Shown piece by piece: positions 27,080 through 36,097 of a stretch of DNA of 64,000 nucleotides; the stretch's first letter is position 1; each line of letters opens with the position of its first letter. Where the stretch lies: NCBI RefSeq assembly GCF_040361255.1, contig NZ_APNG01000003.1, positions 186,001-250,000 of the forward strand, in the 5' to 3' direction. A program made the position numbers and the translations under genes. The notes beneath the pieces were generated by a model. The model was not told the origin of the DNA. It saw only the letters and a list, made by a program, of their open reading frames with translations, and did no database searches. Origin of the DNA: Salinisphaera sp040361255. GTDB lineage: Bacteria; Pseudomonadota; Gammaproteobacteria; Nevskiales; Salinisphaeraceae.

Positions 27080-27736
27080 ATGCAAACACTCAAGATCGAC
27101 CTGGTTTCCGATGTGGTCTGCCCCTGGTGCGCCATCGGCGACGCGCGCCTGCAACAAGCGATTACCCAACTGGATGACGAAATCGATGTGCAACTCGAGT
27201 GGCATCCGTTTCTGCTCAACCCCGATGTGCCGGACGACGGGCGGGATATTCTCGAACATCTGAGCGCGAAATACGGGCGCAGCGAAGACGAGATGAAAGC
27301 CGCGCAGCACGAGATCATGGCCGCCGCGAACGAACTCGGGCTGAACTTCGACCGGGCCCTGGCACGGCGCTCCTGGAATACCTTCGATACGCATCGCGTG
27401 CTGGCCTATGCGAAAGAACAGGGCTGCGACGGGGCGTTCAATCGCGCGTTGTTCGCGGCGTATTTCGGCCGTGCCGAAAACCCGACCGATGCCAACGTGC
27501 TTGCGACGATCGGCGCATCGCTGGGCCTGGATGGGGAGCGCATCCGCGAGATCGTGGCCGGTGAGGCCTATGCCGAACAGGTCGAGCGCGAAGTCGCCCA
27601 CTGGCAGTCGCTGGGGGTATCGTCGGTGCCGTCGTTCATTGTCGACAACCAATATCTGCTCGCCGGCGCCCAGCCGCCCGCGACATTGGCCGATGCCCTG
27701 CGCCAGATCGCGGCCGAGCGCAGCGAAAGCGCCTGA
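27080..27736 (+). CDS. DsbA-family oxidoreductase (FrnE-like)
   Basis: The 218-residue protein starts with the strand KIDLVSDVVCPWC, giving a CPWC active site at about residues 14-17. It keeps the FrnE-type insertion (HPFLLNPDVPDDGRD, RSWNTFDTHRVLAYA) and the conserved VSSVPSFIVDN cis-Pro segment with the typical GAQPP motif near the end. There is no signal peptide, so it is a cytoplasmic thiol-disulfide isomerase of the FrnE type, often linked to oxidative stress. The start is fixed by the conserved N-terminal strand. Confidence 0.92.
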   Translation: MQTLKIDLVSDVVCPWCAIGDARLQQAITQLDDEIDVQLEWHPFLLNPDVPDDGRDILEHLSAKYGRSEDEMKAAQHEIMAAANELGLNFDRALARRSWNTFDTHRVLAYAKEQGCDGAFNRALFAAYFGRAENPTDANVLATIGASLGLDGERIREIVAGEAYAEQVEREVAHWQSLGVSSVPSFIVDNQYLLAGAQPPATLADALRQIAAERSESA

Positions 27737-27737
27737 A

Positions 27738-28829
27738 TCAGATCTCGGGCGCGGCCGGCGGGCGCGAGGCCTCGGGTACTTCGTTTTCGTCGACGCGGGC
27801 GCGCACGTTCGGCAGGTAGTCCGGGTATTCGCGCTGTACGAAATCCAGCAATGCTTCGCGCATGCGACAACGCAAATGCCAGAGCGTGATCGAGTCGGTG
27901 GAACTCATCAGAAAACGAATCTGCATGGCGTGCTCGCCGGCATCCACGACCTGGGTGGTGCCGATGAGTTCGTCCCAGGCACCGTCGGCCTTGAGCAGCC
28001 GCTCGAACTCGGCGCGTAGCGGCGGTACCGGCATCCGGTAATCCAGCCACATGAATACGGTCCCCATCAGGCTCGTCGGGCGACGGGTCCAGTTCTCGAA
28101 CGGGTTTTCGATGAACCACTGCAGGGGCACGACCAGCCGGCGCAGATCCCAGGTGCGCAGCACCACATAGGTGGTGGTGACTTCCTCCACCCAGCACCAT
28201 TCGTCCTTGAACTTGAGCACGTCCTCGATACGAAAGGGTTGAGACAGCGCGATCTGCAGGCCGGCCAGCAGATTCGACAGCACCGGCCGGGCCGCAAAAC
28301 CGATGATCAGGCCACCGATACCGGCCGAGGCCAGCAGGCTGGTGCCCAGCTGGCGAATCGACGGGAAGGTCATGAGCGCGGTGGAAATACCGATGATCGC
28401 CACCAGTACGGTCAGCCCGCGGGTGAGAAAACGCGCCTGGGTTTCGACCCGGCGGGCCGCGTGGTGGCGACCTTCGACGGCCGGATTGAGGCTGACGATG
28501 ACATCGCCGATCGCGGTAATCGCTTTCAGCGCTGCCCAGGTCAGGGCCAGGATCAGACACAGGCTGTTGAGATGGCGAATGGCCGCAATCCACGGCACGC
28601 TGTCATCGCTGGCATGCCAGACCGCCTGGAGGGCGACAAAGAACACCACCACGCCGCCGGCGTTGTCGCATTGCTGCAGGAATTCACGGGCGATCGCGCG
28701 CCGCTGGATCAGACGATAACCGAGCTTGATTAACAGGATGTAGGCGAAGGTCACCGCGGCGGCGGTGAGCGCGCCGGTGGCCAGGGTTACGGCCCAGCGG
28801 CCGATCGGACTATCGAGTGTTTCGAGCAT
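27738..28829 (-). CDS. Mechanosensitive ion channel, MscS family
   Basis: The 363-residue protein has four or five N-terminal membrane helices, the pore helix GGLIIGFAARPVLSNLLAGL and a soluble MscS beta domain containing FKDEWCWVEEVTTTYVV and the VPLQWFIENPFENWTR region. It resembles the YbdG-like class more than MscS itself. The start MLETLDSPIG is preferred to one 24 codons upstream. It converges with the FrnE-like gene (1 bp apart) and diverges from the lipoprotein phosphodiesterase gene. It is the second of three MscS homologues in the window. Confidence 0.9.
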   Translation of the reverse strand: MLETLDSPIGRWAVTLATGALTAAAVTFAYILLIKLGYRLIQRRAIAREFLQQCDNAGGVVVFFVALQAVWHASDDSVPWIAAIRHLNSLCLILALTWAALKAITAIGDVIVSLNPAVEGRHHAARRVETQARFLTRGLTVLVAIIGISTALMTFPSIRQLGTSLLASAGIGGLIIGFAARPVLSNLLAGLQIALSQPFRIEDVLKFKDEWCWVEEVTTTYVVLRTWDLRRLVVPLQWFIENPFENWTRRPTSLMGTVFMWLDYRMPVPPLRAEFERLLKADGAWDELIGTTQVVDAGEHAMQIRFLMSSTDSITLWHLRCRMREALLDFVQREYPDYLPNVRARVDENEVPEASRPPAAPEI

Positions 28830-29065
28830 TGCAGACGTTTCCAGAACACCAGGCGCGCCATTGGCCGCCTCAACTGCACAGGCATGCAGTTTTCCTGCCA
28901 CGCCGCCACCGCGCTGCGTTCTCTACTTCGCGCTGGCGGGTTCGATCGAGACGCTGCCCCGTAATTTCGGTTATTTTGACGCGCAGGGATAGAGGCCGAT
29001 GTGCCGCGACGGGCGAATCCATGTCGCGCCAGCGAGCAGGTTGAAGGAAAACAAAGGAGTGGGGC

Positions 29066-30805
29066 TTGGCGTTAGCAGGTTTTTGGCGTAGGCGGATTAG
29101 CGTGCGCATTCTGGTGTGGTGCCTGGCCCTGGGGATCAACGGCTGTGCCTGGCAGGCCGCCCAGTTCTGGGTGGCTGGCGAACAGGTGGCGCTGCGCGAA
29201 ACCGATGCCGACGAGCGCCCGCCCGCGAACGCGGCGCCGAAACTGCTCGTGGTCGCGATCGACGGTATCGACCGGCATCTGCTCTACGACATGCTGCGTG
29301 CCGGCGAACTGCCGGAAATGGCACGTCTGCTCGGCGATGACGGCAACCAGCAATTCGCCCATGCCTGGTTCCAGGATTCAATCGTCAGTGTATTGCCCTC
29401 GTCCACGGCGGTGTCGTGGGCGACCACGGTGACCGGCGCCACGCCGGCCGAACATGGCGTCGCCGGCAACGAATACTTCATTCGTGCGACCGGCGAATAT
29501 GCGGCGCCGGTGCCGGTGACCATCCATGACGCCACACCGGTATTCGAAATCTATACCGACGGCTATGCCAACGACTTGCTGGAAGTGCCCACGATCTACC
29601 AGCGCCTGCGCGAAACCGATCCCGGCGTACGCATCTGGGTGGGCATGCACCAGTTCTATGCCGGGGCCGACCGGCTCATTCTCACCGATCGTACCGCGAT
29701 GCTGGATGCCTTCCAGAGTCTGTTTGCCGAGCATGTGGCCGGCCAGCTCACCGGCGAGCAGTCGTTGTCGCTGTTCGAGGAACTCGATGCCGAAGTCATC
29801 GAGAACATGGACGATCTCATCGAGGACGAACTCGCCGCGGATGTGATCACGATCTATCTGCCCGGCCTGGATCACTACGCGCATATCCACGACGCCGATC
29901 CGGATGTTTCGCGTCGCGACTATCTCAAGAAGGGCCTGGAACCGATGATGGCCGATCTGCGCGAATCGCTTGCCGAGGCCGGCGAGCTCGACGATCGCTA
30001 TATCGTGATCACCTCCGATCACGGCCATACCGGCGTATTGCACGACGATGCCCATTCGTTGTCGACCGACGGCGAAGGCGAGCCGCCCAATCTGCTCGAA
30101 GCCGCCGGCTTTACCCTGCGGCCCTACGAACTGGCCATCGATGACGACGTATTCTTCGATGCGGTGATTGCCTATCAGGGCGCGCTGGCCTATGTCTACG
30201 TGGCCGATCGCACCACCTGTGCAACGCGCGACGCCCCCTGCGACTGGACCCGCCCGGCGCGCGCCGAAGATATCGAAACCGCGGCCGAAGCGTTCTATCG
30301 AAACAACGAAGACGGCCTGCTCGTGCCGGAATTGCGGGGCACGCTGGATATGATTCTGGTGCGTACCGCGGCTTCGGACAGCGATGCCGAACAGGTCTTC
30401 GAAGTGTATACCGGTCACGGCAGGACCCAGCCGATCGCGGCCTATCTGGCGGCTCATCCGCATCCGAGCTATGTCGATATGCCGCAGCGCTTGCACGACC
30501 TCACCGTGGGCCGCCACGGCGATCGTGCGGGCGATCTGATTCTGGTGGCCCACAACGGCGACCGCGACGACCCGGCCCAGCGTTATTATTTCGCCCCGCT
30601 TTATCACTCCTGGCATGGCAGTCCGTCGGCGCGCGATTCCGATCTGCCACTGATCGTGGCCCGGCACGGTGACAATCGCGCCGCGATTGGGCGTATCGTG
30701 CGTTCGGCGCTGGCCGGCGGCCACGATCAGCGCCGGATTGCCGATGTACTCATGCGCCTGCGCCAGGGCGCGCCCGAACGTGCTAAATCTTCCGCGAGTC
30801 AGTGA
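29066..30805 (+). CDS. Alkaline phosphatase-superfamily lipoprotein (phosphodiesterase/pyrophosphatase-like)
   Basis: The 579-residue protein begins with a TTG codon placed six bases after AAGGAG. Its N-terminus is a signal peptide with a probable lipobox ending at LGINGC, so it should be lipid-anchored outside the inner membrane. Metal-site motifs of the type I phosphodiesterase family are seen: VVAIDGID, the nucleophile region SSTAVSWATTVTG, YLPGLDHYAHIHD, ITSDHGHTG and YHSWHGS. It should hydrolyse a phosphodiester or phosphomonoester of unknown identity. The DUF3253 gene follows immediately. Confidence 0.85.
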   Translation: MALAGFWRRRISVRILVWCLALGINGCAWQAAQFWVAGEQVALRETDADERPPANAAPKLLVVAIDGIDRHLLYDMLRAGELPEMARLLGDDGNQQFAHAWFQDSIVSVLPSSTAVSWATTVTGATPAEHGVAGNEYFIRATGEYAAPVPVTIHDATPVFEIYTDGYANDLLEVPTIYQRLRETDPGVRIWVGMHQFYAGADRLILTDRTAMLDAFQSLFAEHVAGQLTGEQSLSLFEELDAEVIENMDDLIEDELAADVITIYLPGLDHYAHIHDADPDVSRRDYLKKGLEPMMADLRESLAEAGELDDRYIVITSDHGHTGVLHDDAHSLSTDGEGEPPNLLEAAGFTLRPYELAIDDDVFFDAVIAYQGALAYVYVADRTTCATRDAPCDWTRPARAEDIETAAEAFYRNNEDGLLVPELRGTLDMILVRTAASDSDAEQVFEVYTGHGRTQPIAAYLAAHPHPSYVDMPQRLHDLTVGRHGDRAGDLILVAHNGDRDDPAQRYYFAPLYHSWHGSPSARDSDLPLIVARHGDNRAAIGRIVRSALAGGHDQRRIADVLMRLRQGAPERAKSSASQ

Positions 30806-30807
30806 CC

Positions 30808-31086
30808 ATGACCGAGCCGAATACACAAACCATCGAAGCCACGATTCTCAGCCAGGTCGATGCCGGCGAGCCCGGGGCCACGATCTGCCCGTCGGATGTG
30901 GCGCGCAATCTGTGGGCAGCCACGGAATGGCGCGATCACATGGGCGCGGTGCGCGCGGCCGCCGCGCGTCTGGCCGAGGCCGGTGAGATCGTGGCCACCC
31001 AGCAGGGCACGGTTGTGGATGTGCGCAGCGCACGCGGGCCCATTCGCCTGGGACGCCCGGTCGATACCGTATCCAGCAACGGCTGA
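30808..31086 (+). CDS. DUF3253 family protein
   Basis: The 92-residue protein matches DUF3253: ILSQVDAGEPGATICPSDVA, a WRDHMGAVRAAAARLAEAG helix, then a wing-like IVATQQGTVVD with the terminal RGPIRLGRP signature. It looks like a winged helix, but function is unknown. ATG at 30808 is used; a GTG at 30802 overlaps the stop of the preceding gene. The close spacing suggests co-transcription with the lipoprotein gene. Confidence 0.88.
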   Translation: MTEPNTQTIEATILSQVDAGEPGATICPSDVARNLWAATEWRDHMGAVRAAAARLAEAGEIVATQQGTVVDVRSARGPIRLGRPVDTVSSNG

Positions 31087-31111
31087 TCCGGTTCGCGTGC
31101 CCGGTGGCGGA

Positions 31112-32383
31112 TCACGCCGTATCGGGCTCGCTCGGTCGCTCCGGCGAGCCTTCGCCGGCCCCATCCTGCGGTGGCGGGGCGCTGCGATGCCACACATCCA
31201 GCTGCGGAAAGGCGATCGTGACGTCGTGTTCGCGAAAGGCGGCGTCGATAGCGAAATTCAGATCCGAAACCACGAAAAAGCGCCGGGTCACATCGCGAAT
31301 GAAACAGCGCAGCTCGAAATCCAGCGCCGAATCGCCAAAACCGCGAAACAGGGCAGCCGGGGCGGGTACGCCTGCGCGGCCGTCGCTGATGACATCCTTG
31401 TTCTCGCTTGCGACCTGTAACAACAGCTTTTCCACCAGTCGCACATCGCTGCCGTAGGCCACGCCCACCGGCGCGCTGATGCGCCCGTAGCGATCGCGCA
31501 GGTTCCAGTTCTTCAGGTGCAGGGTCAGCAGTTCGGAATTGGGTACCACCACGGTGGTGCGCTGTAGTGTTTCGATCTCGGTGGCCCGGATACGAATACG
31601 GCGTACGAAGCCTTCGGTTTCACCCACGGTGATGTAATTACCGCGGCGTACGGGTTGTTCGAACAGCAGAATCAGCCCGGAGACGAAGTTGTTCACGATC
31701 GTCTGCAGGCCGAAACCGATACCCACCGACAGCGCACCGGCGATGAATGCCAGTTTGGTCAGATCCAGGCCCACATAGCTGAGCACCACGAGGGCCGCGA
31801 TCACGAACAGCACATAGCCGGTGATCGTGGCCACGGCCTCACGCGTATGCGTCTCCATGGGCGTGCGTGCCAGCCACTGGTTTTCCATGCGCCCGGTAAT
31901 CCAGCGAATGACGGTGGCCAGTACCACCAGCAGCAGCGCGCCCATGATCAGCTGTGCCGGCACGATCTGGATCTGGCCGAGATTGAACCCGGTCCAGGCT
32001 AGATGGCGGAGCATGTCGAAGCTCGTTCGCGACAGGCCCCAGATACGCAGCAACACCAGCGGCACGGCCAGCCAGATCGCCAGATGCAGCAAGGCCGCGA
32101 TCAGATCGGCCTCGCGAAAACGCTCGCCGTCCTCGACATTGAGTACGCGTCGCAAACGTTGCTGCCAGGCGCGATGGCCTTCATTCAGACCGTTGGCCAG
32201 CCGGTCGGTCGCACGGCTGGCAAGCCAGGCGAGCAGGATCGTGGCCAGGGTCAGGGCGGCCTGGGGAATCGGCAGTCCGTTCCAGTGATCGGCACGCCAC
32301 CAGCCGTAGAGTGCGGCACCGGCCGTGGCCAGGGTGGCCACACACAACAGCGCGGTAATACCCGCGCCCAGACGATTACGCAT
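31112..32383 (-). CDS. Mechanosensitive ion channel, MscS/MscK-like
   Basis: The 423-residue protein has about five or six membrane helices and the MscS signature: GALSVGIGFGLQTIVNNFVSG pore helix, then RRGNYITVGETEGFVRRI and VVVPNSELLT in the beta domain. It probably works as a tension-gated safety valve. The C-terminus (about residues 325-423) is a soluble domain ending in an acidic Pro-rich tail. It is convergent with the DUF3253 gene and divergent from the cyanase operon, which lies 500 bp away. It is the third MscS homologue in the window. Confidence 0.9.
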   Translation of the reverse strand: MRNRLGAGITALLCVATLATAGAALYGWWRADHWNGLPIPQAALTLATILLAWLASRATDRLANGLNEGHRAWQQRLRRVLNVEDGERFREADLIAALLHLAIWLAVPLVLLRIWGLSRTSFDMLRHLAWTGFNLGQIQIVPAQLIMGALLLVVLATVIRWITGRMENQWLARTPMETHTREAVATITGYVLFVIAALVVLSYVGLDLTKLAFIAGALSVGIGFGLQTIVNNFVSGLILLFEQPVRRGNYITVGETEGFVRRIRIRATEIETLQRTTVVVPNSELLTLHLKNWNLRDRYGRISAPVGVAYGSDVRLVEKLLLQVASENKDVISDGRAGVPAPAALFRGFGDSALDFELRCFIRDVTRRFFVVSDLNFAIDAAFREHDVTIAFPQLDVWHRSAPPPQDGAGEGSPERPSEPDTA

Positions 32384-32645
32384 TCAGTTTACGGCCCCCG
32401 GTTGCACGATGGGTGATCGGTGTTTGCCTGCGTGATGCACGCGTACGACGAAACCTGTTCTGCCCGAATATGAACATACCCGTATGCCGGGTGGGGCCAC
32501 AACACGCGTATGCGCATGCCCGTGTACCGCCGCCAACAGCCGTGAGCCGGCAAAAGGCCCTGGCGAGGCGTTTCGACGGCGCTGATTCGTTGCGGGCGGC
32601 GCAAGCGTCACCCGTGTGCGCAGCGCGGGTCAAAAATGGTGCATA

Positions 32646-32662
32646 TGCAATGTTGCGGTGCA
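32646..32662 (+). promoter_or_regulatory. NtrC-like site upstream of cynS
   Basis: The 17-mer TGCAATGTTGCGGTGCA matches the NtrC consensus TGCAC-N7-GTGCA with one mismatch. It lies about 90 bp upstream of the sigma54-like -24 element. The rest of the 500-bp gap (32384-32883) shows nothing else I can name. Confidence 0.55.
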
Positions 32663-32750
32663 ACAGGGTAATAATAATTGTTTTGCTGCGACGCAAGTCA
32701 TCGACTCCAAGTGGCGACATGCCAAGTCGCAATGGTGTGTTTGCGGCAAG

Positions 32751-32766
32751 TGGCACGAATTTCGCG
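32751..32766 (+). promoter_or_regulatory. Sigma54-type promoter of the cyanase operon
   Basis: TGGCACGAATTTCGCG has GG and GC separated by ten bases, as in the -24/-12 consensus TGGCAC-N5-TTGCW; the only change in the core is TCGC for TTGC. The cynS start is 118 bp downstream. Confidence 0.55.
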
Positions 32767-32883
32767 ATAGCCCGGGGCGAGCCGGCGTCTGCAGGCGGCG
32801 CTGCCGCTGGGGCAGGGTCGCAGGCGCCTCATTTTTACCTGGGCCCATGACGCCCGTATTGCCTCGTTTGAAGGGAGATCGAG

Positions 32884-33330
32884 ATGGAAAAGAAGGCCAT
32901 GACCCGCGCGATTCTGGATGCCAAGAAAGCCAAGGGGTTGCGCTGGGACGATATCGCCGGCGAGATCGGCATGGCGCCGGTATGGACGGCGACCGCCTGT
33001 CTGGGTGAGGCCTCGGCGACCGAGGAGATTGCACAGAAGATTACCGCGGTGCTCGACCTGGGCGACGACGTCGCCGAAGCGCTGCAGGAGTGCCCGCTCA
33101 AGGGCCAGTGGATGGACAAGACCATCCCGAGCGATCCGCTGCTCTATCGCTTCTACGAAATTCTGTCGGTGTTCGGCCCCGGCGTGAAGCAGTGCATTCA
33201 CGAGGAATTCGGTGACGGCATCATGTCGGCCATCGATTTCATGATCGATGTCGAACGCGAGGAACACCCCAAGGGCGACCGCGTGAAGATCGTGATGAAC
33301 GGCAAGTTCCTGCCCTATGTGCGCTGGTAG
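32884..33330 (+). CDS. cynS: Cyanase (cyanate hydratase)
   Basis: The 148-residue protein converts cyanate and bicarbonate to ammonia and CO2, detoxifying cyanate and supplying nitrogen. The catalytic Arg, Glu and Ser are visible in YRFYEILSVFGPG and GDGIMSAIDF; length and decameric-fold sequence match the family. ATG at 32884 follows a GGAG-containing leader. The next gene, an FNT channel, is 57 bp downstream in the same unit. No cynT carbonic anhydrase and no CynR regulator are adjacent, unlike E. coli. The sigma54-like promoter suggests induction by nitrogen limitation. Confidence 0.97.
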   Translation: MEKKAMTRAILDAKKAKGLRWDDIAGEIGMAPVWTATACLGEASATEEIAQKITAVLDLGDDVAEALQECPLKGQWMDKTIPSDPLLYRFYEILSVFGPGVKQCIHEEFGDGIMSAIDFMIDVEREEHPKGDRVKIVMNGKFLPYVRW

Positions 33331-33387
33331 CACGCCGCAAGATAGCGGCTGCGATCACATGGTTCCGATTTCATTGGGGGATTATTC

Positions 33388-34200
33388 ATGTCGTATCTAG
33401 AACCCGCCGAGTTCGTCCAGAAGATGGTCGATTCCGGCGAATCCAAAATCTATATGGGCCGGCGCGACACCATCGTGCGTGCCTATATGGCCGGCGCCAT
33501 CCTGGCGCTGGCGGTGGTCTTTGCGGTCACCATCACCGTGAACACCGGTAACCCGCTACTCGGCGCGGTGCTGTTTCCGGTGGGCTTTTGCATGCTCTAT
33601 CTGATGAAGTTCGACCTGCTCACTGGCGTGTTCATGCTCACGCCGCTGGCCTGGCTGGACAAGCGCCCGGGGGTCACGATCGGTCGGGTGCTCGAGAACT
33701 GGGGGCTGGTGTTCATCGGCAATCTCGCCGGTGCGTTGACGGTGGCGGTGATCATGTCGATCAACTTCACCTACGGATTCGATACGCCGGTCAACGAGGT
33801 CGGCCAGACCATCGCCCATGTCGGCGAGGGCCGTACGCTCGGCTACAAGGAACATGGCTTCGGTGGCTGGCTGACGCTGTTCATCCGTGGTTGCCTGTGC
33901 AACTGGATGGTGTCGATGGGCGTGGTCGGCGCGATGGTATCGACCTCGGCCACCGGCAAGATCGCGGCCATGTGGATGCCGATCATGGTGTTCTTCTATC
34001 TCGGCTTCGAGCACTCGGTGGTGAACATGTTCCTGTTTCCGCTGGGTCTGATTCTGGGCGGCGGTTTCACCCTCGGGGACTACATCTTCTGGAACGAAAT
34101 CCCCACCGTGCTGGGCAATATCGTGGGCGGTATTTCGCTCACCGGTCTGACGCTCTACTCCACCCATGTGCGGACCCAGCCGCGCCGGGAGATCGTTTGA
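33388..34200 (+). CDS. FNT-family anion channel linked to cyanase
   Basis: The 270-residue protein has six membrane helices and FNT hallmarks: KFDLLTGVFMLTPL (omega loop), NWMVSMGVVGAMVS and GFEHSVVNM, whose His is the central pore histidine. Known FNT channels carry formate, nitrite or hydrosulfide. Its position right after cynS, with a terminator behind it, suggests that cyanate, nitrite or a related small anion is the cargo; this is inference. The start has a G-rich leader. It differs clearly from the YfdC-like protein at 15647-16441. Confidence 0.9.
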   Translation: MSYLEPAEFVQKMVDSGESKIYMGRRDTIVRAYMAGAILALAVVFAVTITVNTGNPLLGAVLFPVGFCMLYLMKFDLLTGVFMLTPLAWLDKRPGVTIGRVLENWGLVFIGNLAGALTVAVIMSINFTYGFDTPVNEVGQTIAHVGEGRTLGYKEHGFGGWLTLFIRGCLCNWMVSMGVVGAMVSTSATGKIAAMWMPIMVFFYLGFEHSVVNMFLFPLGLILGGGFTLGDYIFWNEIPTVLGNIVGGISLTGLTLYSTHVRTQPRREIV

Positions 34201-34227
34201 TCGGTCGAGCGCTTGTACGCTCGGTAG

Positions 34228-34259
34228 CGACACGCGCCGGTTTCGGCGCGTGTCGTTTT
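34228..34259 (+). terminator. Rho-independent terminator of the cynS-FNT operon
   Basis: A 12-bp stem CGACACGCGCCG/CGGCGCGTGTCG with a four-base loop is followed by TTTTA. It lies 28 bp after the FNT stop and separates the operon from the kinase/phosphatase gene. Confidence 0.9.
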
Positions 34260-34321
34260 ACCTGCGCTTTGTCTGTCGCTAGCGGCTGGCCGCGCGAGCC
34301 GCGCGAGCCGCGCACATCGTC

Positions 34322-36055
34322 ATGCCCTCTTTACTAACGGTCACGACCGGCCAGGCGAGTTCGGCCGGACGCAAGAAGCAGAACCAGGATTTTCACGGCC
34401 TGTACGTGCCTCAGGGCACGCCGCTGCATACCAAGGGGATCGCGGTGGCCATCGCGGATGGCATCAGTAGCAGCGATGTCAGCCAGATCGCCAGTGAAAC
34501 CGCGGTTTCGAGTTTTCTGGAAGATTATTACTGCACCTCGCAGGCCTGGTCGGTCCGCCGCTCCGGCGAACGGGTGATTGCCGCGCTCAATTCCTGGCTT
34601 TATGCCCAGACGCGCCAGAGCCAGTATCGCGACGATGCCGATCGTGGCTATGTGTGTACCTTCAGCGCGCTGGTGCTCAAGGCGGCCAGCGCCTATCTGT
34701 TTCATGTCGGCGATACCTGTATCTATCGCATCCGCGACGGCGCGTTGGAGCGGTTGACGGAAAGTCATCGGCTGCGTATTTCCCGTTACGAGAGCTATCT
34801 CTCGCGGGCGCTGGGTGTCAACGATCGGGTCGAGATCGACTACCAGCGCCTGGCCATCGCGTCGGGCGATGTGTTCGTGCTGGCCACGGACGGCGTCTAT
34901 GAATACACCGACGACCCGACCCTGATCGATACGGTCGCCGTGCACGGCGACGACCTGGAAGCCGCGGCGGCCCATCTGGTCGATATGTCCTACGAGCACG
35001 GCAGCCACGACAATCTCACCGTACAGCTGGTGCGTATCGATCGCGTCGGCGAAGCCAGCGCCGACGATATCAGCGAAGGTGTGGCACAACGCGCCTTTGC
35101 ACCCGCGCTGGAAGCGCGCATGCATTTCGAAGGCTATGAAATCGTGCGCGCCTTGCATGTCAGCGGGCGCAGCCATGTGTTTCTGGCCCGTGACGAAGTC
35201 GACGGCGCGCCGGTCGCACTCAAGATACCGGCCAGCGATCTGAAAGCCGATCCGGTGCTGCTAGAACGTTTTCTGCTCGAGGAATGGATCGCACGCCGTA
35301 TCGATAGCCCGTATGTGCTCAAGGCCTCGGCGCCGCGTCAGAACCCGACGCATCTGTTCGTTGCGATGGAATATATCGAGGGCCAGAGCCTGTCGCAGTG
35401 GATGGTCGATCATTCCGGGCCGGATATGGCCAGCGTGCGGCCCATCGTCGAGCAGATCGGCAAGGGCGTGCTCGCCTTTCATCGCCAGGAGATGATTCAC
35501 CAGGATCTGCGGCCCGACAATATCCTCATCGATACGCTGGGTACGGTGAAGATTATCGATTTCGGCGCGGTGGCGGTCGCCGGTATTCGGGAAAGCGCCG
35601 GGCGTCTGGGCAGCGACGACGTGCTCGGTACCAGCCAGTATGCCGCCCCCGAGTATTTCGTCGGCGCGGGTGGTTCCACGCGTTCGGATGTGTATTCGCT
35701 GGGCGTGATTGCCTATCAGATGCTCACCGGGCATCTGCCGTACGGGCCGGACGTATCGCGGGCCCGCAATGCCACCGATCTGAACCGGCTGCGTTATACC
35801 AGCGCGATCGTCTACAACGACGACGTGCCGGTCTGGGTCGACAACGCATTACGCAAGGCCCTGCATCCGAATCCCGACAAGCGCTACGCTGAGGTGGCCG
35901 AATTCGTCTACGACCTGCGCCATCCGCGCGGCGAACTCGTGGCCGATCATCGCCTGCCGCTGATCGAGCGTGACCCCAATCGCTTCTGGAAAGGGCTGTC
36001 GGCCGTGCTCGGTCTGATCGTGATCGGCCTTGTGAGCTATATCGCCCTCGGCTGA
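34322..36055 (+). CDS. Bifunctional PP2C phosphatase and Ser/Thr kinase
   Basis: The 577-residue protein has an N-terminal PP2C-type phosphatase (about residues 1-240; VAIADGISSSD, LATDGVYEY and DNLTVQLV), a kinase domain (about 270-540) and one C-terminal membrane helix (GLIVIGLVSYIALG). The kinase motifs look intact: VALKIP lysine, HQDLRPDN catalytic loop, IDFGAV and YAAPEY. It should be membrane-anchored and able both to phosphorylate and to dephosphorylate proteins. In pseudomonads similar proteins are encoded beside nitrate/nitrite assimilation genes, and here it follows cyanase and FNT. Targets are unknown. Confidence 0.92.
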   Translation: MPSLLTVTTGQASSAGRKKQNQDFHGLYVPQGTPLHTKGIAVAIADGISSSDVSQIASETAVSSFLEDYYCTSQAWSVRRSGERVIAALNSWLYAQTRQSQYRDDADRGYVCTFSALVLKAASAYLFHVGDTCIYRIRDGALERLTESHRLRISRYESYLSRALGVNDRVEIDYQRLAIASGDVFVLATDGVYEYTDDPTLIDTVAVHGDDLEAAAAHLVDMSYEHGSHDNLTVQLVRIDRVGEASADDISEGVAQRAFAPALEARMHFEGYEIVRALHVSGRSHVFLARDEVDGAPVALKIPASDLKADPVLLERFLLEEWIARRIDSPYVLKASAPRQNPTHLFVAMEYIEGQSLSQWMVDHSGPDMASVRPIVEQIGKGVLAFHRQEMIHQDLRPDNILIDTLGTVKIIDFGAVAVAGIRESAGRLGSDDVLGTSQYAAPEYFVGAGGSTRSDVYSLGVIAYQMLTGHLPYGPDVSRARNATDLNRLRYTSAIVYNDDVPVWVDNALRKALHPNPDKRYAEVAEFVYDLRHPRGELVADHRLPLIERDPNRFWKGLSAVLGLIVIGLVSYIALG

Positions 36056-36097
36056 GGCGTTGAAACAGCGGATCAAGGCAGCTGTTTGGGTGCGCGA

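Noticed and set aside
29378..30826. A 482-codon open frame antisense to the lipoprotein phosphodiesterase
   Set aside because: Shadow frame; the plus-strand gene has a lipobox, strong ribosome binding site and metal motifs.
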